Positions 1 through 11,900 of a stretch of 64,000 nucleotides of DNA are shown piece by piece. The translations under genes and the position numbers were made by a program. Origin of the DNA: Epiperipatus broadwayi (Eukaryota > Onychophora > Udeonychophora > Euonychophora > Peripatidae); contig JAQFVV010000206.1 of NCBI GenBank assembly GCA_028023455.1, positions 1,719,361 to 1,783,360 on the forward strand. Reading direction: 5' to 3'. Position 1 is the first letter of the stretch. Each line of letters begins with the position of its first letter. The notes beneath the pieces are model-generated. The model was not told where the DNA came from. It did not search any database and saw nothing but the letters and a program-made list of their open reading frames with translations.

Positions 1-61
1 TTCAAATATGAATATTACTAAACTTGATTCAGTGTTTTTGGCAGAATGATGGTACATTATA

Positions 62-458
62 AACATATGTAAATTAATGAGTAAATGGGATATCAGTTAT
101 ATAAATGAAGTTAAATTCACAGCCAATGTGAATTGTTATGCAGTGACAAATAAGACTGTTTCTTCTAGCTGAAATAAAACAATAGCAAATCTGTCCAAGC
201 TATTACTAATCAAAAGGAGGCCTCTTTTGATCAGTCACTCACATTGTTATGTAAGGGAAAGTAGCTGGACATAACAATGTGAGTGAATGATTAAAAAGAC
301 TTTCTTTTGATTAGTAGACCTTGGACAGTTTGGCTAGTGTCTTTTTTCAGTTAGTAGAACTAATCTTATTGGTTGCTGCACATCAATACACTTTGGCTGT
401 AGATTTAACTTCATTTACATAATAAAGATCCCATTCACTAATTAATTTACATCTATAT
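62..458. repeat. Foldback element, ~190-bp arms, 16-bp loop
   Basis: The left arm (62-252) is repeated in reverse complement at 269-458. The arms meet at a perfect 12-bp pair, acattgttatgt (241-252) and acataacaatgt (269-280), leaving loop 253-268. Both arms carry recognisable blocks such as tgaagttaaat and ctgtccaag. Divergence between arms is perhaps 15-20 percent by eye. No coding frame. A palindromic non-autonomous DNA element (MITE-like) is the likeliest nature, but no target-site duplication was identified. Confidence 0.75.
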
Positions 459-3019
459 TAAACCACTAAAAATATTAAATTTAAATATATATATATATTA
501 ATTTATTAATAATAATTAATTAACTAACCAATCAAAATCATTGATACCCTTACATATATTTTTCGATATTATAATAATATAATTGGCTGACTATCCCTCC
601 AAAGGCAATTATTTTAAGCCTAAACATTGTTCATTAATTTGAATGAGTTAACTGTCAATATAACTTTTTGATATTAAGCTGCAATATCCTAAGTAATATT
701 TTCTTTCAACAAAGATCAGCTAAATCTTAAACTTACATGTATTTTCTGCAATAATTATCCAGAAGAAATGTATCTTTTTCAAACCTGACCATATTTTTTA
801 TCTCTATGTTTATTCTTGTTTCATAACCATATAATAATCTTCAAGCAATTATTTAAAAAACATATAACATACTTTTAGTTCTATAATGCATCTGTAATTT
901 TTACACACTAAGAACTATTTGGCTTGCACGTTGCTCCATAATATTTGGCAATAAGAAATACAATGTACACAAAAGAAATAACAAGGAATGTTTCAATTCA
1001 TACCTATATTTTCAAATTTTTATCTTGGAATGTTCTGACCAAAACTTGGCAATCTACAATCTACCTCCATTATGCTCTCTCATATCTCAAGCCTTTATTT
1101 TCATTAATGTTCACAATCAGATTTTATTCTTGAAAATAAATGTCTGCATTCTTCATCAGGTTATCCAATGTTATAGTTATGCAATATTAGAATATAATAC
1201 TTCAAATTTGGAATTAAACAACTTATAGCACTATCTGTATCATTATAATAATAGTTTCATCATACTTTTGCCTATAAAATATAAATTTCTTCTAATGCAA
1301 ATATGTTAATATTTGTATATAATTTGTTATCAATAAAGTTTATATATATATAATACTACACTGCAGTGAAAAAAGTATTTTATATACAATTTGGATATAT
1401 ATTGTAACAAGTTGGTTACATAGCTGCATTAAAAATAATTAGATAGTTGGTAGCATGTTCCTCAGGTTTAGTTTAGAGTCATTTAATTAATGGGGGAAAT
1501 GATATTTAATTGTCACATGCATATTTTTATTTTAATAATAATGGGTCTGATATTAATTAAATATTTTATTTTCTAACAACATGATAGTAGGAACATTCTA
1601 GACAAAGCTGTTTTTAAAAATTATAATATGCATATTTCAATATGAATTGTAAATGTTAGTAGAAAAGAGAGAAAAGTATAAAATCATATAAATAATTTCT
1701 TTTGTTCGCTCTCATCAATAATTTTATTTAATTACCAGTTGCTTTTATTTTTGTATATATATATACAACACAGAGAAAAAAAAAGAAAAACTTTCTCTTT
1801 TTAATAAATTGTCTACTATTTAATTTTAACCTTTTAAAAAAAATAAAGTTTTATCTTTAGGGGTATTTTTAAAAAGAAAAAAAAAATAAGATTTTAATTA
1901 TTTTTAATTAGAGTTGTTGATTTTCTTTTCTTTTTATCTCTCTTCATTACAAAAATCAAATCAGTATAATTAACTGATTATCTTGTTTTTCTCTTTGCAA
2001 GAAAAAAAAATTTTAATAGAAAGTAATGTTAATAATTTTATGATTAATTTAAGTTCTTGACTTGTTTTTCAATGTATATGGTTAAAGAGGGAAATAGTTG
2101 AACAATTGCATTTATAAAAAAATTATTATTTGGCTGTTATAAAAACTATCACCTTGGAGACATTGTAATTAGCTTGTAGACAAGATTATTCTAGAAAAAA
2201 TAAGGGGGTGAATATATCAGAAGATCCAAATATCTGGTAAGAAGTGAATGTTTCTAACTTAGCTGTTGAGGAAGAACAGTCAAGACTTAATCCACCTGAT
2301 AAAGAAGAAAGAACCAGAAGTCTTTACCAAGCTGCTGCATAATACAACAGGAACATTAACCAAGCTATTGCATAGAATAATAGAAGTTTTAATCAAGATT
2401 TTATCATACTATGAGTTTAGTCATAAAAATGGTTTCTACAATAAAAATCATGTGCTAAATTCATCTAAAAGCTAGATATCATCTTTCTCCATGTAACCTA
2501 ACTTCACTGGAATAAAAATATGAAGAAGAAAAAGTTATCCCCTAAAGTAATCTGCAATCTAGTCTTCAATCAAGAGCACAAGTGTCTGTGTTAGTCTCAC
2601 ACCTGGAAATTTTTTTGGAAAGAAATGGATGAAATTTACTACTTTTTAACCTGGAATTACTTCAAATCATGAAAAAGACAAATTAACTATGTACATGCCT
2701 AGAAGCCTTCAATGAGAAACTCAATTGGAAAAAACTGGAAATTGTAACTAAAAAAGACTTCTCAGAAAATAAAACCATGCTTAAAGGTATTTTGTATGTG
2801 TTTACACTAAATTTTTATGTATAGTAAAAAAAATATTACTTTTTGTTGTAAGTATTGATAATTTTAAATATTTTCATTAAACTAATATTTTTAAATTGTG
2901 AAACATTTTTTTTAAAAACTCCAGTCAATTTTCTCTTCAAAACTATGAAATAGTTTTTAAAAAATTAATTTTTTTTTAAAACATGTTTTTCTATTTTCAT
3001 TCATTTTCCCTCCTAAAAA

Positions 3020-3081
3020 CTTAACTGAAGGTTAATTAAGATAGTTTTTCCTTAACTGAAGGTTAATTAAGATAGTTTTTC
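3020..3081. repeat. Tandem duplication, 31-bp unit x2
   Basis: Two identical adjacent 31-base copies, starting cttaactgaaggttaattaa (3020-3050 and 3051-3081). This is a recent local duplication without other features. Confidence 0.9.
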
Positions 3082-3441
3082 CCATTCTTAGTTATTTTGA
3101 AGAAATAAATTAATTAAAAGTTAATTTATGAATAAAAATCAACTTATTGATTATAATTTTTATGAAACTGTATAGTTTTGATGAAATGAATGTTTAAAAT
3201 TTTATACTGTCATGTCATTTTTAGTTTAATGTTAATCAATTAGTTATTAAATAATTATTTTACAAATATTTTTAGCCTAATTTCTTTATTCTATCCAATT
3301 CCTGTTTCATAAATTTCAATGTGTGTGATTTTATTTTATGACAGCTTAATGTTCTATGATTTTTTAAAATGATCCCAATAAAACTATTTAGTTATAATAG
3401 GATAAACCTAGGAATTATTTGAAGTGATTTATAATGAGCTG

Positions 3442-3467
3442 CTTTATTTATTTATTTATTTATTTAT
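3442..3467. repeat. (TTTA)n microsatellite
   Basis: Six uninterrupted TTTA units in AT-rich sequence. Confidence 0.9.
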
Positions 3468-4224
3468 CTCTTATTCACAGAAATAGTTTATAGAGTTCTT
3501 GGTTCCTGAGTTAGATTTATGCATAAGTTTCATGGAATAGAGTATTAATGTTTAGTATTATGAACATCCAGATGATAATGATCCTTATTGATGTAAAATG
3601 GATATTCTTTAATGCCCATGCACTAAATTTCATTTTATATATTATTTCTTTAGAAATGTAGTTTATAGTTGACCAGTACATTACTAAGTGGCCAAAGTAT
3701 TGATGATGAACAGAATGTTTTTAGTATCTCAGCATTATTTGACTTATTGCTGTATTTTGATGGAATAGCACCAATTAAGTGCATCCAAATAATTGTTTGT
3801 ATTTCTGTCCTAGTTTTGGCAGTGGTTAAATTAGTAGCCTGGTCTATAGTGGTCTATGTTCAAGTACAGTCATTTGATTGACTATTGGTATATTTTTATT
3901 ATTGATCATTCATGATGATGAATGATTATTACTTTTGTGTAATGCTGGTGAACTTATAGTTAGTTCTGTGCTGAACTCTCATTCTTATTTCTTTAATATT
4001 TAATTTTATATTTGTTTATTTGGGGGTGTTAATGGTTTCCAATCTCTTCATAATTCTACTTTAATGTGGTGTAGTTACAAATAGCTACCCAATTGTGGGA
4101 CATTATAACCACAGATTTTCTCTTATTAACCCATATTTTCCATAGTTACAATTGTAACATATAATAACCACATTCCACTCTTTTGACACTTTGAAGCAAA
4201 ATATATTTATTTATTAATATTATA

Positions 4225-4254
4225 GTTTCGACTGTTCCTAGCAATCTTCATCAG
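4225..4254 (-). other. Hammerhead-like core motif (CTGATGAA-hairpin-GAAAC)
   Basis: On the minus strand the 30 bases begin CTGATGAAGATTG, have loop CTAGGAA and end CAGTCGAAAC. GATTG pairs with CAGTC (one G-T pair). The order CUGAUGA, stem, GAAA matches the hammerhead ribozyme core, but an extra A precedes the stem. It lies in the left arm of the large foldback. Confidence 0.45.
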
Positions 4255-5000
4255 ATCTATAAAAATTTAAACATTATATTAATACAACCATATTTCATAC
4301 ATATTTCTATTAAATTTTTACAATTTTACCAACTTAATTATTAACATAACTTTATTCATAAAAGTTACTATTATATAACTTTAAAATCTATTTTACCCTT
4401 TATTTCTATTCTTAGTTATTATTATATTGATATTTATTCACCTTTTTTCTTTTGCCATAATTTTATAAATTCAATGTAATATTAATGAAATCTTTCTTAT
4501 ATTACTATATTCATATATTTAGCCTTATTTTACATATTACTTTATTCACAAATTTAACTCTATTTTACATTTCATCTATTATCTTAATTTTTAATTATCT
4601 TATTCCATTCCTTAATTCCATTTTACCCATATTTTATTCCTGCCTCTTCCATTTACTTATTTTTTATAAAATTATTTTAATTAAAAATTAAGATAATAGG
4701 TGAAATGTAAAATAGAGTTAAATTTGTGAATAAAGTAATATGTAAAATAAAATTAAATATATGAATATAGTAATATAAGAAAGATTTCATTAATATTACA
4801 TTGAATTTATAAAATTATGGCAAAAGAAAAAAGGTGAATAAATATCAATATAATAATAACTAAGAATAGAAATAAGAGGTAAAGTAGATTTTAAAGTTAT
4901 ATAATAGTAAGTTTTATGAATAAAGTTATGTTAATAATTAAGTTGGTAAAATTGTAAAAATTTAATAGAAATATGTATGAAATATGATTGTATTAATATA

Positions 5001-5507
5001 TAATATATAATAACGCAGCAAAGGTACATCCACTTTTTCTTTTAAAATATATATGCTCTACAATAATATCAACAAATAAAAAATCCTTCTCCTTTTTTCT
5101 TTTCAAAAACTTTATTTTTTATCTCAATACTGAACATATATATACATTAATATACAAAACTCCAACGTTTCAACTGTTTTATCTCATACAGTCATTTTCA
5201 AGGATAGCTTTCTCCCACTGCTATATTTTATTACTCCTATCATATATCCTTCTTCTATTTTTTTATGTTCAAAGTCCTTATCCATATGTATTTATTCACA
5301 TATTTATCCATATGTATTTCTTCACAACCAATATCTTCTTCTAAAAATAATAAAATATAGCAGTGGGAGAAAGCTATCCTTGAAAATGACTGTATGAGAT
5401 AAAACAGTTGAAACGTTGGAGTTTTGTATATTAATGTATATATATGTTCAGTATTGAGATAAAAAATAAAGTTTTTGAAAAGAAAAAAGAAGGATTTTTT
5501 ATTTGTT
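5001..5507. mobile_element. Nested foldback insertion with 11-bp target duplication
   Basis: This segment interrupts the right arm of the surrounding palindrome. The 11-mer gtattaatata is present at 4990-5000 and again at 5508-5518, while the intact left arm has only one complementary copy, so it is a target-site duplication. The insert has a 70-bp leader (5001-5070) and then a palindrome (5071-5507) whose ends are aacaaataaaaaatccttct and its complement. The arms contain aaactccaacgtttcaactg and complement. No coding frame. The class of element is unknown. Confidence 0.75.
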
Positions 5508-5538
5508 GTATTAATATAATGTTTAACTTTTTGTAGAT

Positions 5539-5568
5539 CTGATGAAGACTGCTAGGAACAGTCGAAAC
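5539..5568 (+). other. Hammerhead-like core motif (CTGATGAA-hairpin-GAAAC)
   Basis: Right-arm partner of the motif at 4225-4254. It begins CTGATGAAGACTG, has loop CTAGGAA and ends CAGTCGAAAC; here the five-base stem is fully Watson-Crick. Confidence 0.45.
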
Positions 5569-5691
5569 TATAATATTAATAAATAAATATATTTTGCTTC
5601 AAAGTGTCAAAAGAGTGGAATGTGATTATTATATGTTATATATTAGAAAAGTAGAAATAAAAAAGGAAAGAGGAAGAGTAGTTACAATTGT

Positions 5692-8600
5692 CATCCAACT
5701 TGTGAGACCACTTTTTTCCATACTGTTTTAATATATATATATATATGATTATGTTTATTATATTACATATAATAATTATATGTATATATATATATATATA
5801 CTAATTAGCTTCATGGGATTCAGTCTCTGATATACTACTTATAAATTGCAATATATATATATATATATATTGTAGCCCTTGGGTTTGCCCAAGACTCCAT
5901 TTTTTGAATTAACTATGCAAGATAAGGTTTAATAAAAAAATTTCCTCATAGTTTGTATTTTTTTAATAAACAAAATTTTAGCCAAGACTAGGTTTGAACC
6001 CATATTCATAAGAATTGCATACATTTTACTTGGTAGGCAATCTGAACATTTGTCATTAAAAGATTTCTAACCAAAAGATTGTTTTTTAACAATAATTTAT
6101 GGGTCAATTTGGTATTAAAGATATATTTTTAGAAAAGCAAGATTTATACATCATTTAATAGTTGAGTGAAAGGAAAGAAGGGGATGTGCGACTTGTAGAA
6201 ACTAATTTAGATAGTGATAATGGATGGTCATAATTTTATACTGATAAGTTAGAAATAAATAGTTCATGAAATTAAATTATGAAAAATAATGATAATAATA
6301 ATTAAGAATTCAAATATTAAACATGTGTGCATTTAATCTAATTGTGGATTTTAATTATAAAGGTCACAATTAAATTAAAATTATTCCTTGTCATCTCAGT
6401 GAGGAAGTCCTTGAAGGAGAAATTAAGTCATTTTTAATAGTTTATTATTGGCAGCCAAAATTTAGTTCAAAATTTTGGGTTTGAAGTTAGGCTGCTATAT
6501 ATTTTTTTTGTTATTTTAATGGAAAAAGTAAAAGGATGGAGAGAGCTTTCTGTTATTTATTCTTTAATGTGGTTTCCATGGTGTAGAATTACCCCAGTAA
6601 ACTATCCGAGTGATTTAAGTGATATATATGACAAAGGAATTTAAGTGTAAAATTAATTGGTGGTTATCTGTTAGAATGCAGAAGTGAATTTGGCAGTAGT
6701 TTTTCAAAAGGGCAAAATGTTAAGATAACCAGAAAGAAAAAGAAACAAGAGTCAATTAATTAAGAAAACAGACTGGCCAGACCTCAAGGGTCAATAAAAT
6801 GTCATGATGGGGGAAGTGGGAGAGCAGGAAACCAGATGCTATAAAAGCTTTGTTACTTTGTGAAAGGGGCTGGCTATTCTATCTGAATCTTTTTCTTTTT
6901 GCAAGTTCTCTCTCATTGGTTTTATAGAAAAACTTGCTATAAAATTTAAAAGAAACATTTTTTTAAGAAAAAGAAATTGTTTATTATAAATTATTTGTTT
7001 GTCTCTTGAAACAACTTTGCCAAATTTAATATTATAAGAAGAAAAGAAAAATGTCTCTCGAGTGAGTTTTTAAGTTGGGTACACATTTAATCTCCTGAAG
7101 TTAATCAATGGTCATGATTGTTTTGCACTAATTGACCACAAATTGGCAAATGGTAAAATTTAAACCACAGAAAAATAAGAAAACCTAAAATTTGATCTTG
7201 CAGATAAAGCATTAAATTTGAATATTAAATAAATTTTAAAAAAAAAAGACAACAAGAAGTAGACCTATATCTTTAGAAATTTAAACAAGTTCTGTTCAGC
7301 TATAATCCACATAAAATCAAAATGAGGAAATCTTTTCAGCAGCATAAAAATTGTATACCTTATGGCATAGGAATCGAACTCTATCACAAGAACTTTTTCT
7401 ACATAAACTCATGTGCTCATACAAACAAATCCAGAAAGAAAAGGAAAAATGGAAGCCAGAAACTTGAAGGACACTTCCAAAGAACTCTTTAAATATATTT
7501 TTTTTTATTATTCGCTATTCACATAGAACATTTAATCTAAAAAAGAAAAAAAAATGAAAAAGAATTTCTTTCTTTATGTTTTATCATATATATATCCATT
7601 TAAAATTAATTCATGTCAGAATTGTCATTGTTGTTATTTTGGAGGTAGAGATATTGATATCAGATCATTTTGTATGTGTTTATTTTAAATGCTTTTATTG
7701 TTATTATCATTTTGGGGATAGGTGAAATTAATATCAAGTCATTCTGTATGTGCCTTATTTTAAATGTTTTACTTTTTTTTTTGTAAAAAAAAAAAAAAAG
7801 CGAGAGATATTCTGATTAAGGGAAATGTTTTGAATGAATTGGATCAGAAGTTATTGTCAAATGCTTAGACCTATTGCTATGTTTATAAAGATTGTGTGAC
7901 TGTTAGGTTAAAACATCATCATTATCTTATAAAAGTGCATGGAAATAGTTTCAAAAATTTAATATGCATTTCTTATTATTTCTTATTATTATTATTATTA
8001 TAAAGTTAAGGCCAGATACAAACTGATTAATGCTTGGAAAAATTGTTGGCTCATATTCCAGTGCACTAACTCGCAATAATATTGTAGATATGAAAGTTTT
8101 ACTTGTACAAGTTGATGTTTCGACCTGTATATAATGTGGATGGACAAAGAGTCTCCACCAAGCTAGTGAAGTTGTAGCTCACTAAGATATTTATACTATA
8201 TTTATAAAGTATTTAAACACAGTGGAAGAGTGTTTCCCACTTGGTTATTCTCTACACTGTAAGATGATTTCTTTATTGATGGCCAGAAGTCTCTTTGTAT
8301 GACTAGCGATAAAAATCCTAGCATATCTTGACCTTGGTGAAAAGGTTTTCTCTTATTCGGGTCACTGCCTGCCTCATGTTAATGTTTGATATTCCTTATG
8401 GGTGTATGAAAGATAGCTATTATTAAGCCTTAATTATAAATGTCAGATACAGGGCCGCAAACTCAATTTGATGTCTGGATGAATGCAGATAATGTATGTG
8501 TGAGTGGTGTATTTGAATATTGTTTTGTTGATCTAGTTTAATTTATCAATTAGAGCCAAGAGTGATAAAGTCAATAAATATTAAATTTAAGGGTTAAATA

Positions 8601-8832
8601 AAACCTATGAAAGTTGTAAGTGTTAGCAATGCGTATATGAAGTTATCTAATAAATATTTCCACAGCCAGCTGAGAACTTCGCTGGAAATGTAATATTATT
8701 AAAATATTATTATAGTCATAAGAACATGAGTATAGAGTATATACATGTATGATGATGATTGATCTAGATACTGATTTATTTGAATTAACTTAGTCCCATC
8801 ATACATAAAATATATCTATTGTAAGGATTAAG
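5692..8832. other. Anonymous AT-rich sequence with TA runs and tRNA-like relics
   Basis: No gene recognised. TA microsatellites lie at 5783-5801 and 5850-5871. Weak tRNA-like B boxes on the minus strand (ggtttgaaccc near 5991 and aatcgaactct near 7371) may be decayed SINEs. The block 8030-8500 has higher complexity and includes gttgatgtttcgacc near 8110, but was not matched to a family. Confidence 0.55.
5976..6062 (-). repeat. Possible tRNA-derived SINE relic
   Basis: The minus strand reads gggttcaaacctagtcttgg, a good match to the RNA polymerase III B box (GGTTCRANNCC). A similar block, catggattcgaatctagtct, occurs on the + strand near 54119-54138, which suggests a dispersed family. No A box or tail could be fixed. 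Confidence 0.35.
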
Positions 8833-8970
8833 GCGAAGGAATGTTAGATCAAAATGATGAATTAAAATTAGTAAATTTGCGAAGGAATGTTAGATCAAAA
8901 GGATGAAATAAAATTAGTAAATTTGCGAAGGAATGTTAGATTAAAATAGTTAAATAAAATATATAAATTT
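8833..8970. repeat. 46-bp minisatellite, 3 copies
   Basis: Three head-to-tail 46-base units start at 8833, 8879 and 8925, each opening gcgaaggaatgttaga. Copies 1 and 2 are nearly identical and copy 3 is more diverged. There is no spacer pattern, so it is not a CRISPR-like array. Confidence 0.9.
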
Positions 8971-11900
8971 TATTATTAAATTTTATTATGGGAAGAATTA
9001 GCTCTAAAAACAGATCAGTAATTAAAGGCATTTAACATGGGAAGAAATTTATTGTTCGCTGTATCTAGGATAAAAATGAAAATGGAAATATAATATATGT
9101 GAAGGTAAATATTACTTTTTTCTATTTGATATTGATATTACTCCATGGTAATCATGATTCCCTGATAATTAGGAAATGAATACTTATATTTTAAACCTCT
9201 TGATATTATCCATTGATTTAGGGATATTTATTTGTTTAGTTTTTTTTTTATCATAATACGGTTGTAGTTCAGGGGAAGCCATGCGAGTCATCAAGCGAGT
9301 ATGTATATTCTGTATTGAATTGTAGTATGTTAATCAAATTTGTTATTTGTTTTAAATAAAATTTGCATACATCTCTATGTTTTTGTGGGTTATTATTATC
9401 TAGACATCTCAAATCCAATCATGTATCAATATATTATTATTAATATGTGAATCATTATTTTCGTAAATATGCGATAAAATTTATTTGAAATGGTTAATTT
9501 CCATTACTTAGAATTACCAAATAATTTAATATGGTTGAAATATAAATTATGAATAGGGGTGGTTATTAAGTGATAGTGGATGCAGGGGGTTGGCATAAAA
9601 TCTGTTCCCATCCATTGTATTCAAACACCTCTCTAGATGCATTTCTTTATAATTTTGTTATAATGATGAATATGTTTATAATGTATTTCTAAAAGATTTA
9701 ATAAGCTTAAATTATTCTGAGCTTTAATATAAATAGATATTAAACTGCATTAAAGACAGCCCAAGATCACCTTGGAGGTGATCATAAGAGGAGTGTTTAT
9801 CACCAATAATCTATCGCAGTTTGTTCAATTTCCATGCCTAATTGTTCTAAAAACCCAGAGAAGAGATTGTAATGGGAGAAATGAGCTAGCATAATGGAAA
9901 ATTTAATAGTAAAAGAGATAATAGTGTAATAGATCCATGGATGTGAGGTTGCTGGAGGGGTCGCTCAGGAAGGTGGAGATGGATATGAAACTTTGTAATT
10001 GGAACAAAATTTTAATTGTGGCTTTAATGATGGTGAATGGGTAACATGCTGAGAATAACCAAGAATTTCCAAGAATATTAATATTATTATTTTTAATACA
10101 TTCTCAGAGGTCTCTTAATCGATTGATTGTTTATTAACCCATTCATTAAATATTATTACTGAAAGTTATTGAAATGAAGTTTAACCTTCGTATTTTATTA
10201 AAGTTGCAATTTGGCGCCCAGGCAAATAAGATTATGGATGTTCTATACCATCATCATCATCCCAGTAGGCTTTAGAAATAGTGTTGGCTGGGAATGATGA
10301 AGCATCCATCGATCCATCCTTAAAATGTTATAATTGGCATGCAACTTAGCTGCAAGTGTTTAAATGCCATATAGATTTAAATATAGGTTATAATTAATGT
10401 ATAGCATGGTCGCCCAAGTTGAAATAAATATTGAGGATGTGTGACCATTTGAATAAACTTATAATTAGCTTAAATTGTCCCATAGTATATGTTATGTTTA
10501 TAAACTCTCCCAATCGTTTTAGTTATATTTGAAATACAATGTGGATGACCGATCGAAAGGTTACAAAATACGTTTTATATCAATTTAATAAGTTTTATAC
10601 AAATTAAATTAATTAAGTAAGGCCCATAAATTTCAATTGGTTATAATATGTATGCATCTTTCATGAGGCATGATTTTTTTTTATTCTTGAATCATATCAC
10701 ATTTCTAATTTAAATACTATACATCAGCATATTTATGTATTGAGTGAGGCTAATTTTATATATCTTGTAATACTTGAAAAAGATCTCATATAGAGGAAGT
10801 GTGTATGGTATATGGTAATTATCACATTATTTTTTTATATTAATGTAATGACTGGATATTTATTTATTGTTACATGCATTTATATATATATGAACGTGTG
10901 TTTGCATATATCTTAAATATGTTACATATATATGAATGTGTGTTTAATATATTACATTGTGTATATATATTAATAATTAAAAATTAGGTAGAAAATAAAG
11001 GAATTATTTTTTTATTTTTTTTTATAGAGAAATGAATAGGAAAATATATATGTTAAATGGATGTTAATTCAAAATCTATATATGTAATGCACAAGTAAAA
11101 GAAATTTTTATTAATGCTGTATTTGGTTCGATAATAATAAAAGACTTTTTTAATAAGGGGGGGGGGCTAGGGAAGGAATTTTTTCTGTAATGTCAATTCC
11201 ACTTAATTAATGTATTGAAAAAAAAAACTAATATAATATTTAACAGTAAAATTACATAAAGAGGTTTATGATTAGAACAAATAGAATTCGTGATCTAGAG
11301 TTCAGATCCAATCTAAACCTGGGATCTTTCTTTAGATAACTAAGAAACTTTCAAGAAAGAATATGATTGTTTCAAGTAGTTGACTCTTTAGCTAAAGTAA
11401 GTCATCATCTAATATTGATCGGAAAGTAAATCAGGCCAATATGAGATAATCAAATGTATGATAATGCATTAACCATTTAAAACACACATACACAATCAAA
11501 ATAAGATGTTATTTTTAATTTTGGGTATATCTGATCTGTAATATAGTTTAATAAAGTCTATTTGCAGGATTAAAACGAAAGTAATTTTTTAATCTAATAA
11601 AAAATGATTTGTTGTTTATGTAATTAAACACTTTTATCTAATATATATATATATGTGTGTGTGTGTGAAATGAATATAATTTTAATAATTCTACATTAAA
11701 TCCTGAAACCATGATACCTGACTTAATAATATATATATATTAAAAACATTGCATGGGTGACCATAGTCCACTGGTATACTTTTTTGTGAATTCGTTTATG
11801 AAATTGGAATAATTTAGGAATCATAGTCAATATTCTGATTTGATAAACCAAACGTATTACATATGTTTACAATGATTTAAACAATAATGTATATATAAGT

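Larger units (their letters stand above)
459..4143. other. Anonymous AT-rich sequence
   Basis: No gene recognised. Short open frames at 945-1228, 2266-2475 and 3669-3881 have no family resemblance and the base composition of their surroundings. Around 1131-1160 the minus strand reads CTGATGAAGAATG, a partial copy of the hairpin motif seen in several repeats of the window. The block 2160-2800 is of somewhat higher complexity but was not identified. Confidence 0.6.
4156..5679. mobile_element. Large foldback element interrupted by a second foldback
   Basis: The left arm, 4156-4596, returns in reverse complement as 4678-5000 plus 5519-5640; the gap is the nested insertion at 5001-5507 and its duplicated target. 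The loop is about 80 bases. The outer blocks read aacatataataaccacattc (left) and the complement on the right. A 12-bp direct repeat, agttacaattgt, lies at 4144-4155 and again at 5680-5691 and may be the target duplication, although the right arm seems to end about 40 bases before the second copy. Each arm contains the CTGATGAA..GAAAC hairpin motif. Open frames in the arms (for example 4485-4691) are incidental. Confidence 0.75.

Noticed and set aside
3669-3881. 70-codon + strand open frame with a hydrophobic C-terminus
   Set aside because: No family resemblance, no splice or codon-use support, and frames this long are expected by chance here.
4485-4691. 68-codon hydrophobic open frame
   Set aside because: It lies in the arm and loop of a palindromic element; the TTA/ATT richness creates the apparent membrane peptide.
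5365-5425. Further hammerhead-like motif (atgactgtatgag, then acagttgaaacg) in the nested foldback
   Set aside because: The CTGATGA core is missing; only the hairpin and GAAAC remain, so it was not counted with the other motifs.
8833-8970. CRISPR-like repeat array
   Set aside because: Units are directly adjacent without spacers and the context is animal nuclear DNA.
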